Below are positions 14,222 to 24,902 of a stretch of 64,000 nt of DNA, piece by piece. Made by a program: the position numbers and the translations under genes. The stretch is from Cherax quadricarinatus. Taxonomy: Eukaryota > Arthropoda > Malacostraca > Decapoda > Parastacidae. Location of the stretch: contig NC_091300.1 of the NCBI RefSeq assembly GCF_038502225.1, forward strand, positions 48,460,537 to 48,524,536, read 5' to 3'. Under the pieces are notes generated by a model, which made no database searches, had not been told where the DNA came from, and saw only the letters and a list, made by a program, of their open reading frames with translations. Position 1 is the first letter of the stretch. Each line of letters begins with the position of its first letter.

Positions 14222-14507
14222 GAGTTGAGCTGGACTTAGAGAAACGGTTGAGCTTAGGGTGAAGCTCGTAGCAGGATCATTGTGCTCGCTTCGCTACCGT
14301 CAATCTTCTAGAACAGTGTAGCTGTCTGGCATTGCTTTACAATTTTGCGTGTCAGTTGTTACTAGCCTGTTCGGTGTGGAGAATTTTGCAGTCAGCTTTG
14401 CTTGTATGCGTATTCTGCAATCGTATTGTTCATAGCTAAGCGTGTTCTGCAAATTAACGTGTTACGTTGGGGTATTCTGCAATCGTACTGTGCATAGCGA
14501 ATAACTT

Positions 14508-17500
14508 ATGCCACCTAGACGAGTCAGACGTCTGGTGTCGGCATATACTTTGCATAACCTACCTAAATTGTCCCTACAGCGTTGTTGGCAAATTGCTCGT
14601 TCCATTGGCATTACATACAAACGCACTCTCACAGCTGCACAACTGCGTTCACTGATTGCTGACAAACTTATAGAAGAAGAGATGGCACATCAGACTCCTC
14701 CCTCTACGGGAGCTAGGGCAAAAACTACTATGTTCTCGCAGGAGGAAGATGATACACCTACGGAGCAAAATGGTCAGTATAGTGCAGCTGGGTTGTCTCA
14801 GGGTGAATCAGCGTCGTTGGCACTTGAGCTGGCAAAAATCAATCTTGAGCAAACTAGGGAACAGAGAGCATTCGCAAGGGAAGAATTTGATAGGGAAAGA
14901 GAAAGGAGGCAGTTTTCGCATTCTGTAAATAATTTTAGTTTACAGAAAGCAGTACAGTTTGTTCCCCGCTTCAATGAGGCCGAACCAGAGCAATTTTTCG
15001 AAAGCTTCGAAAATCAGGCTCGAGCCTTGAGGTGGCCGGAACAGCATTGGGCATCGTTGGTTCATACAGCATTATTGGGTAAGGCACAAGAATTCACGTC
15101 AGTATTAAATGACGTTGAATTTTCTGATTATCAAGTAGTGAAGACCACAGTGTTGGGAGCATATACATGTATCCCAGCCAAATACCGCAAAAATTTTAAG
15201 CTGGGCAGACGACAGCTTGGTCAATCCATAGTGGACTTTGTGAGACAGCAAACCAAAGCTTTTACCAGCTGGTATAAAGCAAGTGGTGTCTCTACCTTTG
15301 AGGAGCTGGTGCAGCTTGTTCTGATTGATAACCTGCTGGAGTCTGTGGGACCAGAGGTTCGAGTCTTTCTGCAGGATCGTGACTTAACCACTGCATTGGA
15401 GGCAGCCAGGTTGGCTGATACCTTCGAAACTAACCGCTCCTTGTCCGAGCGGTCCCGTCTCTCTTTTCAACAGCCTGGCATGAGCAGAGATCGTCAACCT
15501 TGGAGAATGAAGTGCCAGCCGGAGGGAGAACGTCTACGTCAGCCAACCAAGTCACCTGGTGAGCCACGCTTCTCAACATATGGTCCACCTGCGGAGAGGC
15601 AAACTACTCATGGTGCATCTCGACAACAGTATCCAGAGAGACACCAGCCAGAACGACACCATTTGCAACGTCAACAGGGAGTAAAGGGCAAGCCTGTCGT
15701 CTGCTTCAGGTGCAATAAAGTAGGTCACATCCATCCCAACTGCCCCCATAAACCCCAACCTATTGGGAAAATCTCTAATATCCCTAGTAACATGTCCCCT
15801 AGAGAAGTAGAAAAAGGTATGGCCCCTTATTATTGCAAGAGTCTTATTTCCCTTCAGGAAAACTCAGAAACAACTAAAGTAAAGACCTTTAGAGATACTG
15901 GAGCATATTGCTCACTTGTAAGAGAGGGAATATTACCCCTTTCAGAGAATACTTCTTTGAATTCCTCTGTTTTATTGGAAGCATTTGGAGGAGCTATATA
16001 TTCTGTTCCTTTGAATAAAATTTATGTACAGTGCAAATATTACACTGGGTACTTGACTGTAGGTGTCTCAAAAGGATTCCCCATGAAAGATGCAGTGTTA
16101 TTACTGGGTAATAACATTACTACTGTTAGTTCGTGTCCTGAACCTATAATGATTAATTCTTCTCCGGTGTTGGCCATAACTCGGGCAACATCCCAAGGGT
16201 TGTCTGGAGAGAATGTTGACCTATCCTTGGACGACTCCGATCTCGGAATAGCCACATTGTTTTACGAGGAAAACTGGCCAGAGCCTCGTAGATCAAGTGA
16301 ACAGACCCCGATCAAGCCTTCCTATTCCCAGGTTGCAGGATTGCCAGATGTCTCTGTTTCCATGCCCGAGGGACTGTCCTTCCGGGAGGAACAACGAAAG
16401 GACCCTTCTTTAAAATTCGCTTTTGAGGCAGCCATGGGTAAATCCTCTTTGGGTCATCCGGTCAAGTATGAAGTTAAAAACGATTATTTGATCTGCACTG
16501 AGACTGGTAAGGAGATAGAGGGCCGGCAATTGTTTAACAGGTTAGTGGTTCCAACAAAGTATAGACCTCACATATTAAATATAGCTCATAATACGTCATT
16601 AGGAGGTCACTTGGGAATTACAAAAACCTTGTATAGAATCACAAAAGAATTTTATTGGCCAAAATTAAAGAAAGATGTGAAGAATCATATTAGGTGTTGC
16701 CGAGAATGTCAGCAAGTTGGAAAACCTGGACATTCCATTAAACCTGCACCTCTCCAACCTATACCTGCTGATGGAGAACCTTTTGCAGATTTAATTATAG
16801 ATTGTGTAGGTCCACTACCTAGGTCAAAGTCTGGAAATCAGTATTTATTTACGATTATGGATAAAGTAACCAGATACCCTGAAGCAATTCCCATGCGTAG
16901 TATTAATACTAAAGCTATTCTCAAAGCTTTAACAAAATTCATTTCTTGTTTTGGCATTCCTAAAACTATTCAAAGTGATCAAGGTACTAACTTCACTGCC
17001 AAAGCATTTAGGGAAGTATTAACTAGGTTAGGGATAATCCACAACTTATCCACTGCCTATCATCCTCAGTCCCAAGGCGCCTTGGAAAGATTCCACCAGA
17101 CATTAAAAACAATGATGAGAAGTTTTTGCATGCACTTTCCTACAGACTGGGATGAATCACTACCTTTGTTGCTGTTCTCAGTACGAGAAACGGTGCAAGA
17201 GTCTACAGGGTATAGTCCTTTTGAGCTGATCTTTGGGCACAATGTACGAGGTCCTCTTCGGGTGCTCAAAGAAGGATGGATGGGAGAAGACGTTAGCTCA
17301 ACACTCTACAATCCGTCTTCAAGGTTGCAGGTGGCACGTCAGTTAGCCAAGGCTAACCTAAAGACAGCTCAAAGCAAGATGAAACAGAGGTATGACAGAA
17401 GTGCACAATTCCGCTCCTTCCATCCAGGAGACAAGGTGTTGGTGCAGGAACCTATACCTGGCCACACCTTGAAAGATAGATTTACGGGACCTATGCAGAT

Positions 17501-19106
17501 TGTAAGTAGATTATCTGATGTAAATTATGTGGTAGCTCCCATTGATAAGACCTCAAAAACTAAAACTTACCACATTAATCAATTAAAATACTTCCGTACA
17601 CCAGATAAAGTCCCAGTAATGACTCTGTCCTCTACCTCTAAGGACAACTCTGACTCTCTGCACTCTATCTCTGAAATTAATATTAAACTTTCAAATTCTG
17701 TCCTCCTCAAGGATCCTAGCCCTTTAATGGAGAGATTATCTGAAACGCAAGCAACAAATTTAACTGAGCTTCTACAGTCATATCCTAATATTTTTTCGGA
17801 TGTGCCGAAAAAATGTACGTTAGGTTACCATGATGTAGATGTGGGAGACTCTAAACCAATTAAACTCTCCCCCTACAGAGCTAATCCTGAAAAGCAAAGG
17901 CTACTTCAGCAGGAAGTAGAATTTTTGTTAAAGCATGGTTTAGTGGAGGAGTCATCTAGTCCATGGGCTTCACCGTGCATCCTTGTGAAGAAGGCTGATG
18001 GAGGGTTTCGTATGTGTACAGACTACCGTAAAGTGAACGAGGTCACAATTACAGATGCTTACCCTCTTCCTCGTCTGGATGACGTAATTGACTTTGTGGG
18101 TAAGGCTACTTTTGTGTCCAAATTAGATCTCCTCAAAGGCTACTATCAGGTACCTTTGACAGATAAGGCGAAGGAAATCTCTGCCTTCGTAATTCCAGGA
18201 GGTCATTATCAATACACAGTTACACCCTTCGGAATGAAAAATTCCCCCTCTTCATTCCAGAAACTTATCCATCAGGCTATTAAAGGACTTGAAGGCACGG
18301 CAGCGTACCTAGATGATATTGTTGTGGTGTCTGATACTTGGGATCAACACCTACTTAGACTTAAGGCTCTTTTTGAGACCTTTAAGAGTTCCCATTTAAC
18401 AGTTAATTTATCTAAATCTTCCTTTGGCCAGGCCACTGTCACTTTTCTAGGCCATGAAGTAGGTAGTGGTAAAGTTGCACCTAAACTTGCTAAAGTTCTT
18501 TCTATTAAAGATTATCCAGTTCCTCATGATAGGAAATCTCTTCAACGTTTCCTAGGCATGATAGGATTTTACAGAAGATTCTGTAAGAATTTCTCAGATA
18601 TTGTAGCCCCTCTTACCTCTCTTACCAGTCATAAAGTTCCATTTAATTGGACGTCAGACTGTAACACTGCTTTTAATAAAGCAAAAAGATTATTGTGTAC
18701 TGCACCCATTCTCTTGTCTCCAGACTTCTCCAAACCTTTTTCATTACAGGTTGATGCTTGTGAGTCTGGGGTTGGGGCAGTACTATTACAAATCGGGAAC
18801 AAGGAGTTGCAGCCTGTAGCATACTTTTCAGCCAAGTTCCAGCCGCATCAGAGGGCTTATTCTACCATTGAAAAAGAAGCCCTCGCGCTGGTACTGGCTT
18901 TGGAGCATTTCGATGTTTATGTGGGCCAGACATCGCAGGTGGTCACAGTCTACAGTGATCACAATCCTCTAGTATATCTCCAAGCCATGAAGAACCACAA
19001 CACAAGGCTTATGCGCTGGACGCTAAGGCTGCAGCCCTACAATATTTTTATTAAATATATTGCCGGCAAAGAAAATATGTTGGCAGACTCTTTATCTAGA
19101 GTCTAA
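14508..19106 (+). CDS. Gag-PR-INT-RT-RH polyprotein, 1532 aa, intact
   Basis: One uninterrupted frame. Residues 1-60 are basic; about 95-145 form a charged coiled coil; 145-310 are capsid-like, and about 235-310 resemble the SCAN domain. A CCHC knuckle (CFRCNKVGHIHPNC) is at about 399-412. Protease active site DTG is at about 463. Integrase follows: HHCC zinc region (about 692-732), catalytic Asp near 765, Asp in SDQGTNF near 823, Glu in QGALERF near 860, and a GPF/Y-like module (about 992). RT comes after it, with YLDD near 1266. RNase H keeps Asp (LQVDA), Glu (EKEA), Asp (YSDHN) and a terminal ADSLSRV. All catalytic residues I can identify are present. I chose the first ATG downstream of the primer site. 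No frameshift separates Gag from Pol, so protease processing of one precursor is implied. Confidence 0.95.
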   Translation: MPPRRVRRLVSAYTLHNLPKLSLQRCWQIARSIGITYKRTLTAAQLRSLIADKLIEEEMAHQTPPSTGARAKTTMFSQEEDDTPTEQNGQYSAAGLSQGESASLALELAKINLEQTREQRAFAREEFDRERERRQFSHSVNNFSLQKAVQFVPRFNEAEPEQFFESFENQARALRWPEQHWASLVHTALLGKAQEFTSVLNDVEFSDYQVVKTTVLGAYTCIPAKYRKNFKLGRRQLGQSIVDFVRQQTKAFTSWYKASGVSTFEELVQLVLIDNLLESVGPEVRVFLQDRDLTTALEAARLADTFETNRSLSERSRLSFQQPGMSRDRQPWRMKCQPEGERLRQPTKSPGEPRFSTYGPPAERQTTHGASRQQYPERHQPERHHLQRQQGVKGKPVVCFRCNKVGHIHPNCPHKPQPIGKISNIPSNMSPREVEKGMAPYYCKSLISLQENSETTKVKTFRDTGAYCSLVREGILPLSENTSLNSSVLLEAFGGAIYSVPLNKIYVQCKYYTGYLTVGVSKGFPMKDAVLLLGNNITTVSSCPEPIMINSSPVLAITRATSQGLSGENVDLSLDDSDLGIATLFYEENWPEPRRSSEQTPIKPSYSQVAGLPDVSVSMPEGLSFREEQRKDPSLKFAFEAAMGKSSLGHPVKYEVKNDYLICTETGKEIEGRQLFNRLVVPTKYRPHILNIAHNTSLGGHLGITKTLYRITKEFYWPKLKKDVKNHIRCCRECQQVGKPGHSIKPAPLQPIPADGEPFADLIIDCVGPLPRSKSGNQYLFTIMDKVTRYPEAIPMRSINTKAILKALTKFISCFGIPKTIQSDQGTNFTAKAFREVLTRLGIIHNLSTAYHPQSQGALERFHQTLKTMMRSFCMHFPTDWDESLPLLLFSVRETVQESTGYSPFELIFGHNVRGPLRVLKEGWMGEDVSSTLYNPSSRLQVARQLAKANLKTAQSKMKQRYDRSAQFRSFHPGDKVLVQEPIPGHTLKDRFTGPMQIVSRLSDVNYVVAPIDKTSKTKTYHINQLKYFRTPDKVPVMTLSSTSKDNSDSLHSISEINIKLSNSVLLKDPSPLMERLSETQATNLTELLQSYPNIFSDVPKKCTLGYHDVDVGDSKPIKLSPYRANPEKQRLLQQEVEFLLKHGLVEESSSPWASPCILVKKADGGFRMCTDYRKVNEVTITDAYPLPRLDDVIDFVGKATFVSKLDLLKGYYQVPLTDKAKEISAFVIPGGHYQYTVTPFGMKNSPSSFQKLIHQAIKGLEGTAAYLDDIVVVSDTWDQHLLRLKALFETFKSSHLTVNLSKSSFGQATVTFLGHEVGSGKVAPKLAKVLSIKDYPVPHDRKSLQRFLGMIGFYRRFCKNFSDIVAPLTSLTSHKVPFNWTSDCNTAFNKAKRLLCTAPILLSPDFSKPFSLQVDACESGVGAVLLQIGNKELQPVAYFSAKFQPHQRAYSTIEKEALALVLALEHFDVYVGQTSQVVTVYSDHNPLVYLQAMKNHNTRLMRWTLRLQPYNIFIKYIAGKENMLADSLSRV

Positions 19107-19416
19107 TATTATTTAGGTTAGGATGTTATTTGTGGTAACCCCTTTTCATGCTCTTTTTTTTTTATCCCCTGGTATGGGGTTTTTTTTTTAGTGAGGGGAT
19201 GCTGGCTACCGTCCGCCTGTATCTTGGACCTATGCTAGCCTGTCTGACTGCTGTCTCACTCTAAGTTTAGGGTTTGGCTTTTGGTCACGAGAAAAGCTGA
19301 GCTCTATCAAAGAGTTGGATGGTGGAGAGGAAAGGCGGTCCCATTATTTTGTGCCATGGCGGCACGGTTACCACTGGGAGGTGGCAGCCTAATCCTGAGC
19401 CTTCTCGGGGTGGGGG
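19107..19416 (+). other. 3' non-coding region with polypurine tract
   Basis: Runs from the stop codon to the 3' LTR. A G-rich tract (GGGGTGGGGG, 19407-19416) abuts the LTR and is the likely plus-strand primer. Confidence 0.65.
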
Positions 19417-19836
19417 TGTGGCATGCAAAGAGTACGTAACCTTTATTCGGCGCATGTACACACCCTCATTTACAGGCTATCTCCCCCAACCAGCGAACCA
19501 GGTTGCTAAGAGTTGATGATGGGGCCCCGTCGTTCAACTAGTGACCAGGTTCTAGCCAATAAGATGGTTTTGGCAATCGCAGAGGTTATGTGGGTACCGC
19601 TCTCCTGTCTGCCCTTGTCATTCCCATTCTAGAGCTGGTTGAAGCACGGTCTGCTATCTTGTGGCTTCTATTTCTGCTTTGCTTACCGTGGAGTGCACTA
19701 TACTTATCTCTGTACATAGTGTACATATTGCTGTTATAAATTGGTGAAGGATAATATGTCTAAACTTTTTCTACTGTGTTTATTTTGCTCCCATTACACC
19801 CGGGGTAACAGGCCATTTGGATCCTGGGTTGTAATA
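19417..19836 (+). repeat. 3' LTR
   Basis: 420 bp; same ends as the 5' LTR. Differences: one A/G-type change in CGCATAGG/CGCAGAGG and deletions of 3 and 2 bp. Confidence 0.95.
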
Positions 19837-19841
19837 CTGTC

Positions 19842-20618
19842 CCAACTACTGGACCACTATTACTAGGTCCTGGATGCTCTAGAAGACAAACAGAATGCAG
19901 ACTTTGAGAAAACCTTCGACAAGTGTGACCATGGTGTGATAGCGCACAAAATGCGTAATAAAGGAATAACAGGAAAAGTTGGTAAATGGATCTATAATTT
20001 CCTAACAATCAGAACACAAAGAGTTGTAGTCAACAGAGTAAAGTCTGAGGCGGCTACAATGAAAAGCTGTTCCACAAGGCACAGTACTCGCTCTCATCTT
20101 GTTCCTCATCCTCATAACGGTCATAGGGATATAAACCACAGCGCTGTGTTCTCCTTTGCAGATGGCACCGAAATTAGCATGACAGTGTCCTCCACTGAAG
20201 ACACCAAAAGACTCCAGGCGGATAACAACCAAATCTTTAAATGGGCCGCAGAAAACAATATGAAGTTCAACAATCAGAAATTTCATTTACTCTGATATGG
20301 AAAACGTGAGGAGTACAAAACAAATTCCAGCCACGCAATAGAGCGAAAAACTAATGTAAAAGATCTGGGTTTGATTATGTCAATGGATCTCACCTTCAAA
20401 GACCATAACGTTGTATCAATCGCATCTGCTAGAAAAATGACAAGATGGATAATGAGAACCTTCAAAACTAGGGATGCCAAGCCCTTGATGATACTCTTCA
20501 GGTCACTTGTTCTATCTAGGCTGGAATATTGCTGCACACTACCAGAGAACCTTCATGACACACATAACTGCGATAAAACACCTCAATTACTGGGAATGCA
20601 TTAATTAAATTCCTCCAA
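19842..20618 (+). pseudogene. LINE family B continued (RT palm)
   Basis: Resumes the LINE interrupted at 13778. Frames include KTFDKCDHGVIAHKMR-like codons (19905-19960), a degenerated VPQG box and a thumb start with SLVLSRLEYCC (about 20503-20535). The region is broken by frameshifts and is interrupted again at 20618 by an inverted SINE pair. Confidence 0.8.
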
Positions 20619-21324
20619 ACCATACCCCGGCCGGGATTGAACCCGCGGTCATAGTCTCAAAACTCCAGCCCGTCGCGTTAGCCACTAGACCAGCTAGCCA
20701 CAATAAGATTCGTCCAACTAGGTATATTTCTACACCATAGGAAGGTTAGCACAGGCACCATTGTGACCACAAATGCAAGTTTTTACAGACGAATCTCCAG
20801 CTAGCGTGGCCGTGACGAACTCTAGCTCAAGTCCCTTCACTGCCGTCAACATGACTCACGAAATCGTAATGACACGATTGCAAACAAACCATACCCCGGC
20901 CGGGATTGAACCCGCGGTCATAGTCTCAAAACTCCAGCCCGTCGCGTTAGTCACTAGACCAGCTAGCCACAATAAGATTCGTCCAACTAGGTATATTTCT
21001 ACACCATAGGAAGGTTTGTTTGCAATCGTGTCATTACGATTTCGTGAGTCATGTTGACGGCAGTGAAGGAACTTGAGCTAGAGTTCGTCACGGCCACGCT
21101 AGCTGGAAATTCGTCTGTAAAAACTTGCATTTGTGGTCACAGTGGTGCCTGTGCTAACCTTCCTATGGTGTAGAAATATACCTAGTTGGACGAATCTTAT
21201 TGTGGCTAGCTGGTCTAGTGGCTAACGCGACGGGCTGGAGTTTTGAGACTCTATGACCGCGGGTTCAAACCCGGCCGGGGTATGGTTTGTTTGCAATCGT
21301 GTCATTACGATTTCGTGAGTCATT
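20619..21324. mobile_element. Inverted pair of tRNA-derived SINE units, family S4, with 12-bp target duplication
   Basis: A tRNA-like head with A box (TGGTCTAGTGG) and B box (GGTTCAAACCC) is seen on the plus strand at about 21205-21282, and twice on the minus strand (about 20630-20710 and 20890-20970). Arms at about 20619-20899 and 21015-21297 are reverse complements, separated by a third head-containing segment. ATTAAATTCCTC flanks both ends of the insertion and occurs in the host LINE B, so the whole structure entered as one retroposition event. Confidence 0.8.
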
Positions 21325-21780
21325 AAATTCCTCATCCTGTACTCCCTGGAATGCAGGTGGGAGACATACATGATTATATACACTTGGAAAATCCCAGAGG
21401 TTTTAGTACCAAACTTGCACACGAAAATCGCTCCCTATGAAAGCAAAAGACTTGGCAGACGATGCAACATCTCCATATTGAAGAGCAAGGGCTCCACTTG
21501 CACGATAAGAGACAGCACAATAAGTGTCAGAGGCCCAAGACTGCCTCCCAGATTACATAAGGGAGATTACCAATAGACCCGTGGCCGTCTTCAAGCAGGC
21601 ACTGGACAGGCACCTAAAGTCTGTACCTGACCAGCGGGGTTGTGGTTCGTATGTCAGGTTGCGTGCGGCCAGCAGTAACAGCTGGCCTATGACCAGGCCA
21701 CAAGCAAATTGACCCCAGAAACCCTCTCCAGGTATCTCCAGGAAAATTAAAGGAAAACCATGCACCACTTTACCTACAAT
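21325..21780 (+). pseudogene. LINE family B, C-terminal and 3' UTR part
   Basis: Continues the LINE after the SINE pair: frames with IIYTWKIPEVLVPN (about 21370-21412) and the conserved 3' UTR (about 21610-21770). Together with 13420-13778 and 19842-20618 it is one decayed copy, split twice. Confidence 0.8.
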
Positions 21781-22600
21781 GTGGGACTATGAAGAATTGT
21801 CGTCTTTCGCTAGAAAACAAGAAATCGACTATCTTCTATTGAAAACTGTGACAATGTTTTGCAAGGAGAGAGAAAACGCAGAAATCAGCATTTCAGGGAT
21901 AGTTCGAGGGTAGAGCACATTACACAGATCAGGTTGCTTCACGAAATGAACTGGGAAACGCGCGTCACGTGGCCATTGCCCTCTTGCCGGGAGTGGATAG
22001 GAACAGTAGTGATCAGTACATTTTTGACTCTTGTTCATTTGACAGTCTCAGAAATTCGCAGTAAAACATTGAGCAGTGAAGTGTAATTCGTCTTCCTGTT
22101 GTGAAAATACCTTGAAAACTATGACAAACCTTGGAACTGAGTAGTGAAGTGTAATCCGTATGGGTGTTGCAGAACATTTCCGACTGAGTGGAGGACAGTG
22201 CAACATTTCCCGAGACACTACTACTTCAAACAAGACACCCATACCAGGGTCACATTTTCTTTACCACAAGCCAGAGAAAATTGGGTCGGATACACATACT
22301 CAGGTAAATCTAGACATACTTGCTCCTAGTTAAGTTAGCTGTAGCTGATAGATAGAGGCGTGTCTTGCCTTGATTTACCAATCGACCCCATGATAAGTGA
22401 GCACAATTCCATTCAGCATTACATTTCAAGTGATAAATCCTGTAATATATGCTCCTTTGAGAGCAACTACTTACTTGTCACTTATTCTTATCCAGCCTCG
22501 GTGTGGGGATACCAAAATTCACATCGAAGAGGTCGTTTTGGGAGAAGCTGCAAAACAGCCGAATCAACACTGAAGCTAAGTATATTTCATTTTTATCTTT
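21781..22600. other. Nothing clearly recognised
   Basis: No protein-like frame. The right part may belong to the LTR of the following BEL/Pao fragment, but no second LTR is available for comparison. Confidence 0.35.
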
Positions 22601-23817
22601 AAACGGACTAAACTGATAATATTCCCCATAGTCTTTTTGGACCTTTGAATTGAATGGCCACATAGTGGTTCAAGAACTAGGCCAACAGAAAAGAGGAGTC
22701 ACTCGCGAACTCCCACTGCTCACCCACAGCAGCACATAAAACAGGGCACTTTGTCCGGCTCACTCACCCACCCTCACCCCGTTTCACTCACTCATTCATG
22801 CAGCAACTCAAGCGTGGCGAATCATCCACGGCGCAGACCAGACTGTGGTCTCAGAGTTGCTGAATGTGTATGTTCTCTTATATATTTTTAAGGAAGTTTA
22901 TATTAAGTTTAAGCTTTCATATCCATTAGTAGTGACATTTATATGTAAGTATATATATGATGTATAATGAATACACATGACTGATGTGAATAGCATCATT
23001 ACAAGGGACTACTCAGCAGTGTTCTATGCTGAAACAGAAAACCCAGAGTATCAACAGCCATCAAGGTCTGGCCACATGTACTCTTGATTCAGGGTTAGTG
23101 GGGCAATCACTGGGTCAGTGTGGAGCATTGACTAATCATCACACAGAGCTGTTCACTGCGGTGGAGTGTTTAAACTTGTAGTGTATTCTGTTAAGAATGT
23201 TTTAGTATTTCCAGTTGAAGATGGCATCATTGCAAAGGCAGTTGAAATCTTTGTAAACGAAAGGTATGCAGATAGAAAAGCTGATTTCAACCTGTGTAGG
23301 GTTGACCCAAAATGCAAACAATGATTTTGACGTTTTAGAAGGAAAACTCGTTCTACATATTAGGTGCCTGGAGAACACTAATTCAGATTATGAGAAATAT
23401 GAAAGTAAACTCCTACAGTCAAATCCATCTGAGGATGAACTTCAGCAAGTTTTGGTCACGTTCAGTGATCAACAATTGTACCTACCAGAAATTTGTGTCA
23501 CAAAGATCTACCGTAGTTAGTGGTCAGACACCTGTTACATTTGCCACAACTGGCATACCACTACCTAGTCTTCCTAACCTCTCATTACCACCTATATTTG
23601 AAGGTCATGATTATGACCTTCAAATATAGAACTTATTAAGGGTGAACCCTTTGATCTGTTTAAATCATTTCCAAGGGTTAAAGACAATTATCAGGAAACT
23701 TGATGAGTTTTTGCAGACAATTACCTTGATGCTAACAAAGCCAGGGTTAGACATACAGTCAGAATCTCAAGTTTGAAGCCACCAAGATATTTTTTTTTTC
23801 AGATTTACAGACAGGAG
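22600..23817 (+). mobile_element. BEL/Pao retrotransposon fragment, leader and 5' gag
   Basis: A primer-site-like TTTTTGG near 22634-22640 is followed by a leader resembling that at 58057-58800. Gag frames (23222 onward) are homologous to 58806-59450: SEDELQQVL, SGQTPVT and LPSLPNL-LPPIFEGHDY can be read at 23410-23630 across a frameshift. The copy is cut off at about 23817, where SINE sequence begins. Early stops are present. Confidence 0.7.
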
Positions 23818-23880
23818 ACTCCTTCGGCCAGAGATCAGTGTTTGTGTATATTTCACCTGCTCTTGAGAATTCCTTACACA
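23818..23880 (+). mobile_element. SINE family S3, body fragment
   Basis: Matches 33246-33310 over the segment from CAGCCAGAGATCAGTG to GAATTCCTT. It lacks the tRNA head and abuts (CA)n at 23880. Confidence 0.6.
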
Positions 23881-23903
23881 CAAACACACACACACACACA
23901 CAC

Positions 23904-24350
23904 AAAGTACAAAGGTTTGCAACAAGGTTAGTTCCAGAGCTAAGGGGAATGTCCTATGAAGAAAGATTAAGGGAAATCGGCCTGACGACACTGGAGGACA
24001 GGAGGGTCAGGGGAGACATGATAACGACATATAAAATACTGCGTGGAATAGACAAGGTGGACAAGGACAGGATGTTCCAGGGAGGGGACACAGAAACAAG
24101 AGGCCACAATTGGAAGTTGAAGACACAAATGAGTCAGAGAGATAGTAGGAAGTATTTCTTCAGTCATAGAGTTGTAAGGCAGTGGAATAGCCTAGAAAAT
24201 GACGTAGTGGAGGCAGGAACCATACACAGTTTTAAGACGAGGTTTGATAAAGCTCATGGAGCGGGGAGAGAGAGGGTCTAGTAGCAACCGGTGAAGAGGC
24301 GGGGCCAGGAGCTAGGACTCGACCCCTGCAACCACAAATAGGTGAGTACA
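23904..24350 (+). pseudogene. CR1-like LINE (family D), RT thumb and 3' end
   Basis: A frame from about 23907 to 24281 gives the end of ORF2, with QRFATRLVPELRG, the KILRGIDKVDKDRMFQ segment and HRVVRQWNSL. It matches the C-terminus of the copies at 48100-48503 and 51190-51563. The 3' UTR ends with AAATAGGTGAGTAC twice and then (AC)n. The 5' end starts directly in (CA)n. Severely 5'-truncated. Confidence 0.85.
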
Positions 24351-24361
24351 AATAGGTGAGT

Positions 24362-24477
<116 letters not shown>

Positions 24478-24577
24478 TGAGCACCTCTGCAAAAACAGTG
24501 ATTATGTGTGAGGTGATTTTCTTCCTTTTTGGGTCACCCTGCCTCGGTGGGAGACGGCCGACTTGTTAAATAAATAA

Positions 24578-24578
<1 letters not shown>
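24478..24578 (+). mobile_element. RTE-like LINE, 3' terminal fragment
   Basis: The stretch with CACCCTGCCTCGGTGGGA matches the reverse complement of 52140-52200, the 3' end of the RTE-like copy there. It ends in TAAATAAATA and passes into (TA)n. Strongly 5'-truncated. Confidence 0.6.

Positions 24579-24656
<78 letters not shown>
24579..24656. repeat. (TA)n microsatellite
   Basis: Follows the RTE-like 3' end directly. Confidence 0.95.
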
Positions 24657-24658
<2 letters not shown>

Positions 24659-24822
24659 AATATAGGGAAGTACCACCTCTATAGCTGGAATGGGGACCCT
24701 CATCCTCAGAGAAGACAATAAACGTACCTCAGGGAAAACTCAAGGTTCTCCCCGGAGCTGTTTGAATATTTTCTTCTCCTACCACCCCCTATATTTATAT
24801 TCTATGTGAACATTTATTAATA

Positions 24823-24902
<80 letters not shown>

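Larger units (their letters stand above)
13779..19836 (+). mobile_element. Complete Gmr1-like Ty3/gypsy LTR retrotransposon
   Basis: Two LTRs (13779-14203 and 19417-19836) flank a leader, one ORF and a short 3' non-coding region. The target duplication CTGTC is seen at 13774-13778 and 19837-19841. The LTRs differ by one substitution and two small indels (3 and 2 bp), so the insertion is young. The pol order is INT before RT, as in Ty1/copia, but the RT and integrase are Ty3/gypsy-like. That combination defines the Gmr1 group first described from deuterostomes. No env-like ORF follows. Total length 6058 bp. Confidence 0.95.

Noticed and set aside
21205..21282. Functional tRNA gene
   Set aside because: A and B boxes are present, but the segment recurs with the same flanks and does not fold into a convincing full cloverleaf; it is a SINE head.
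23967..24167. Minus-strand frames over LINE D copies (also 47371-47661, 49485-50042, 50546-50782)
   Set aside because: They lie antisense to well-supported ORF2 sequence and show no motifs of their own.
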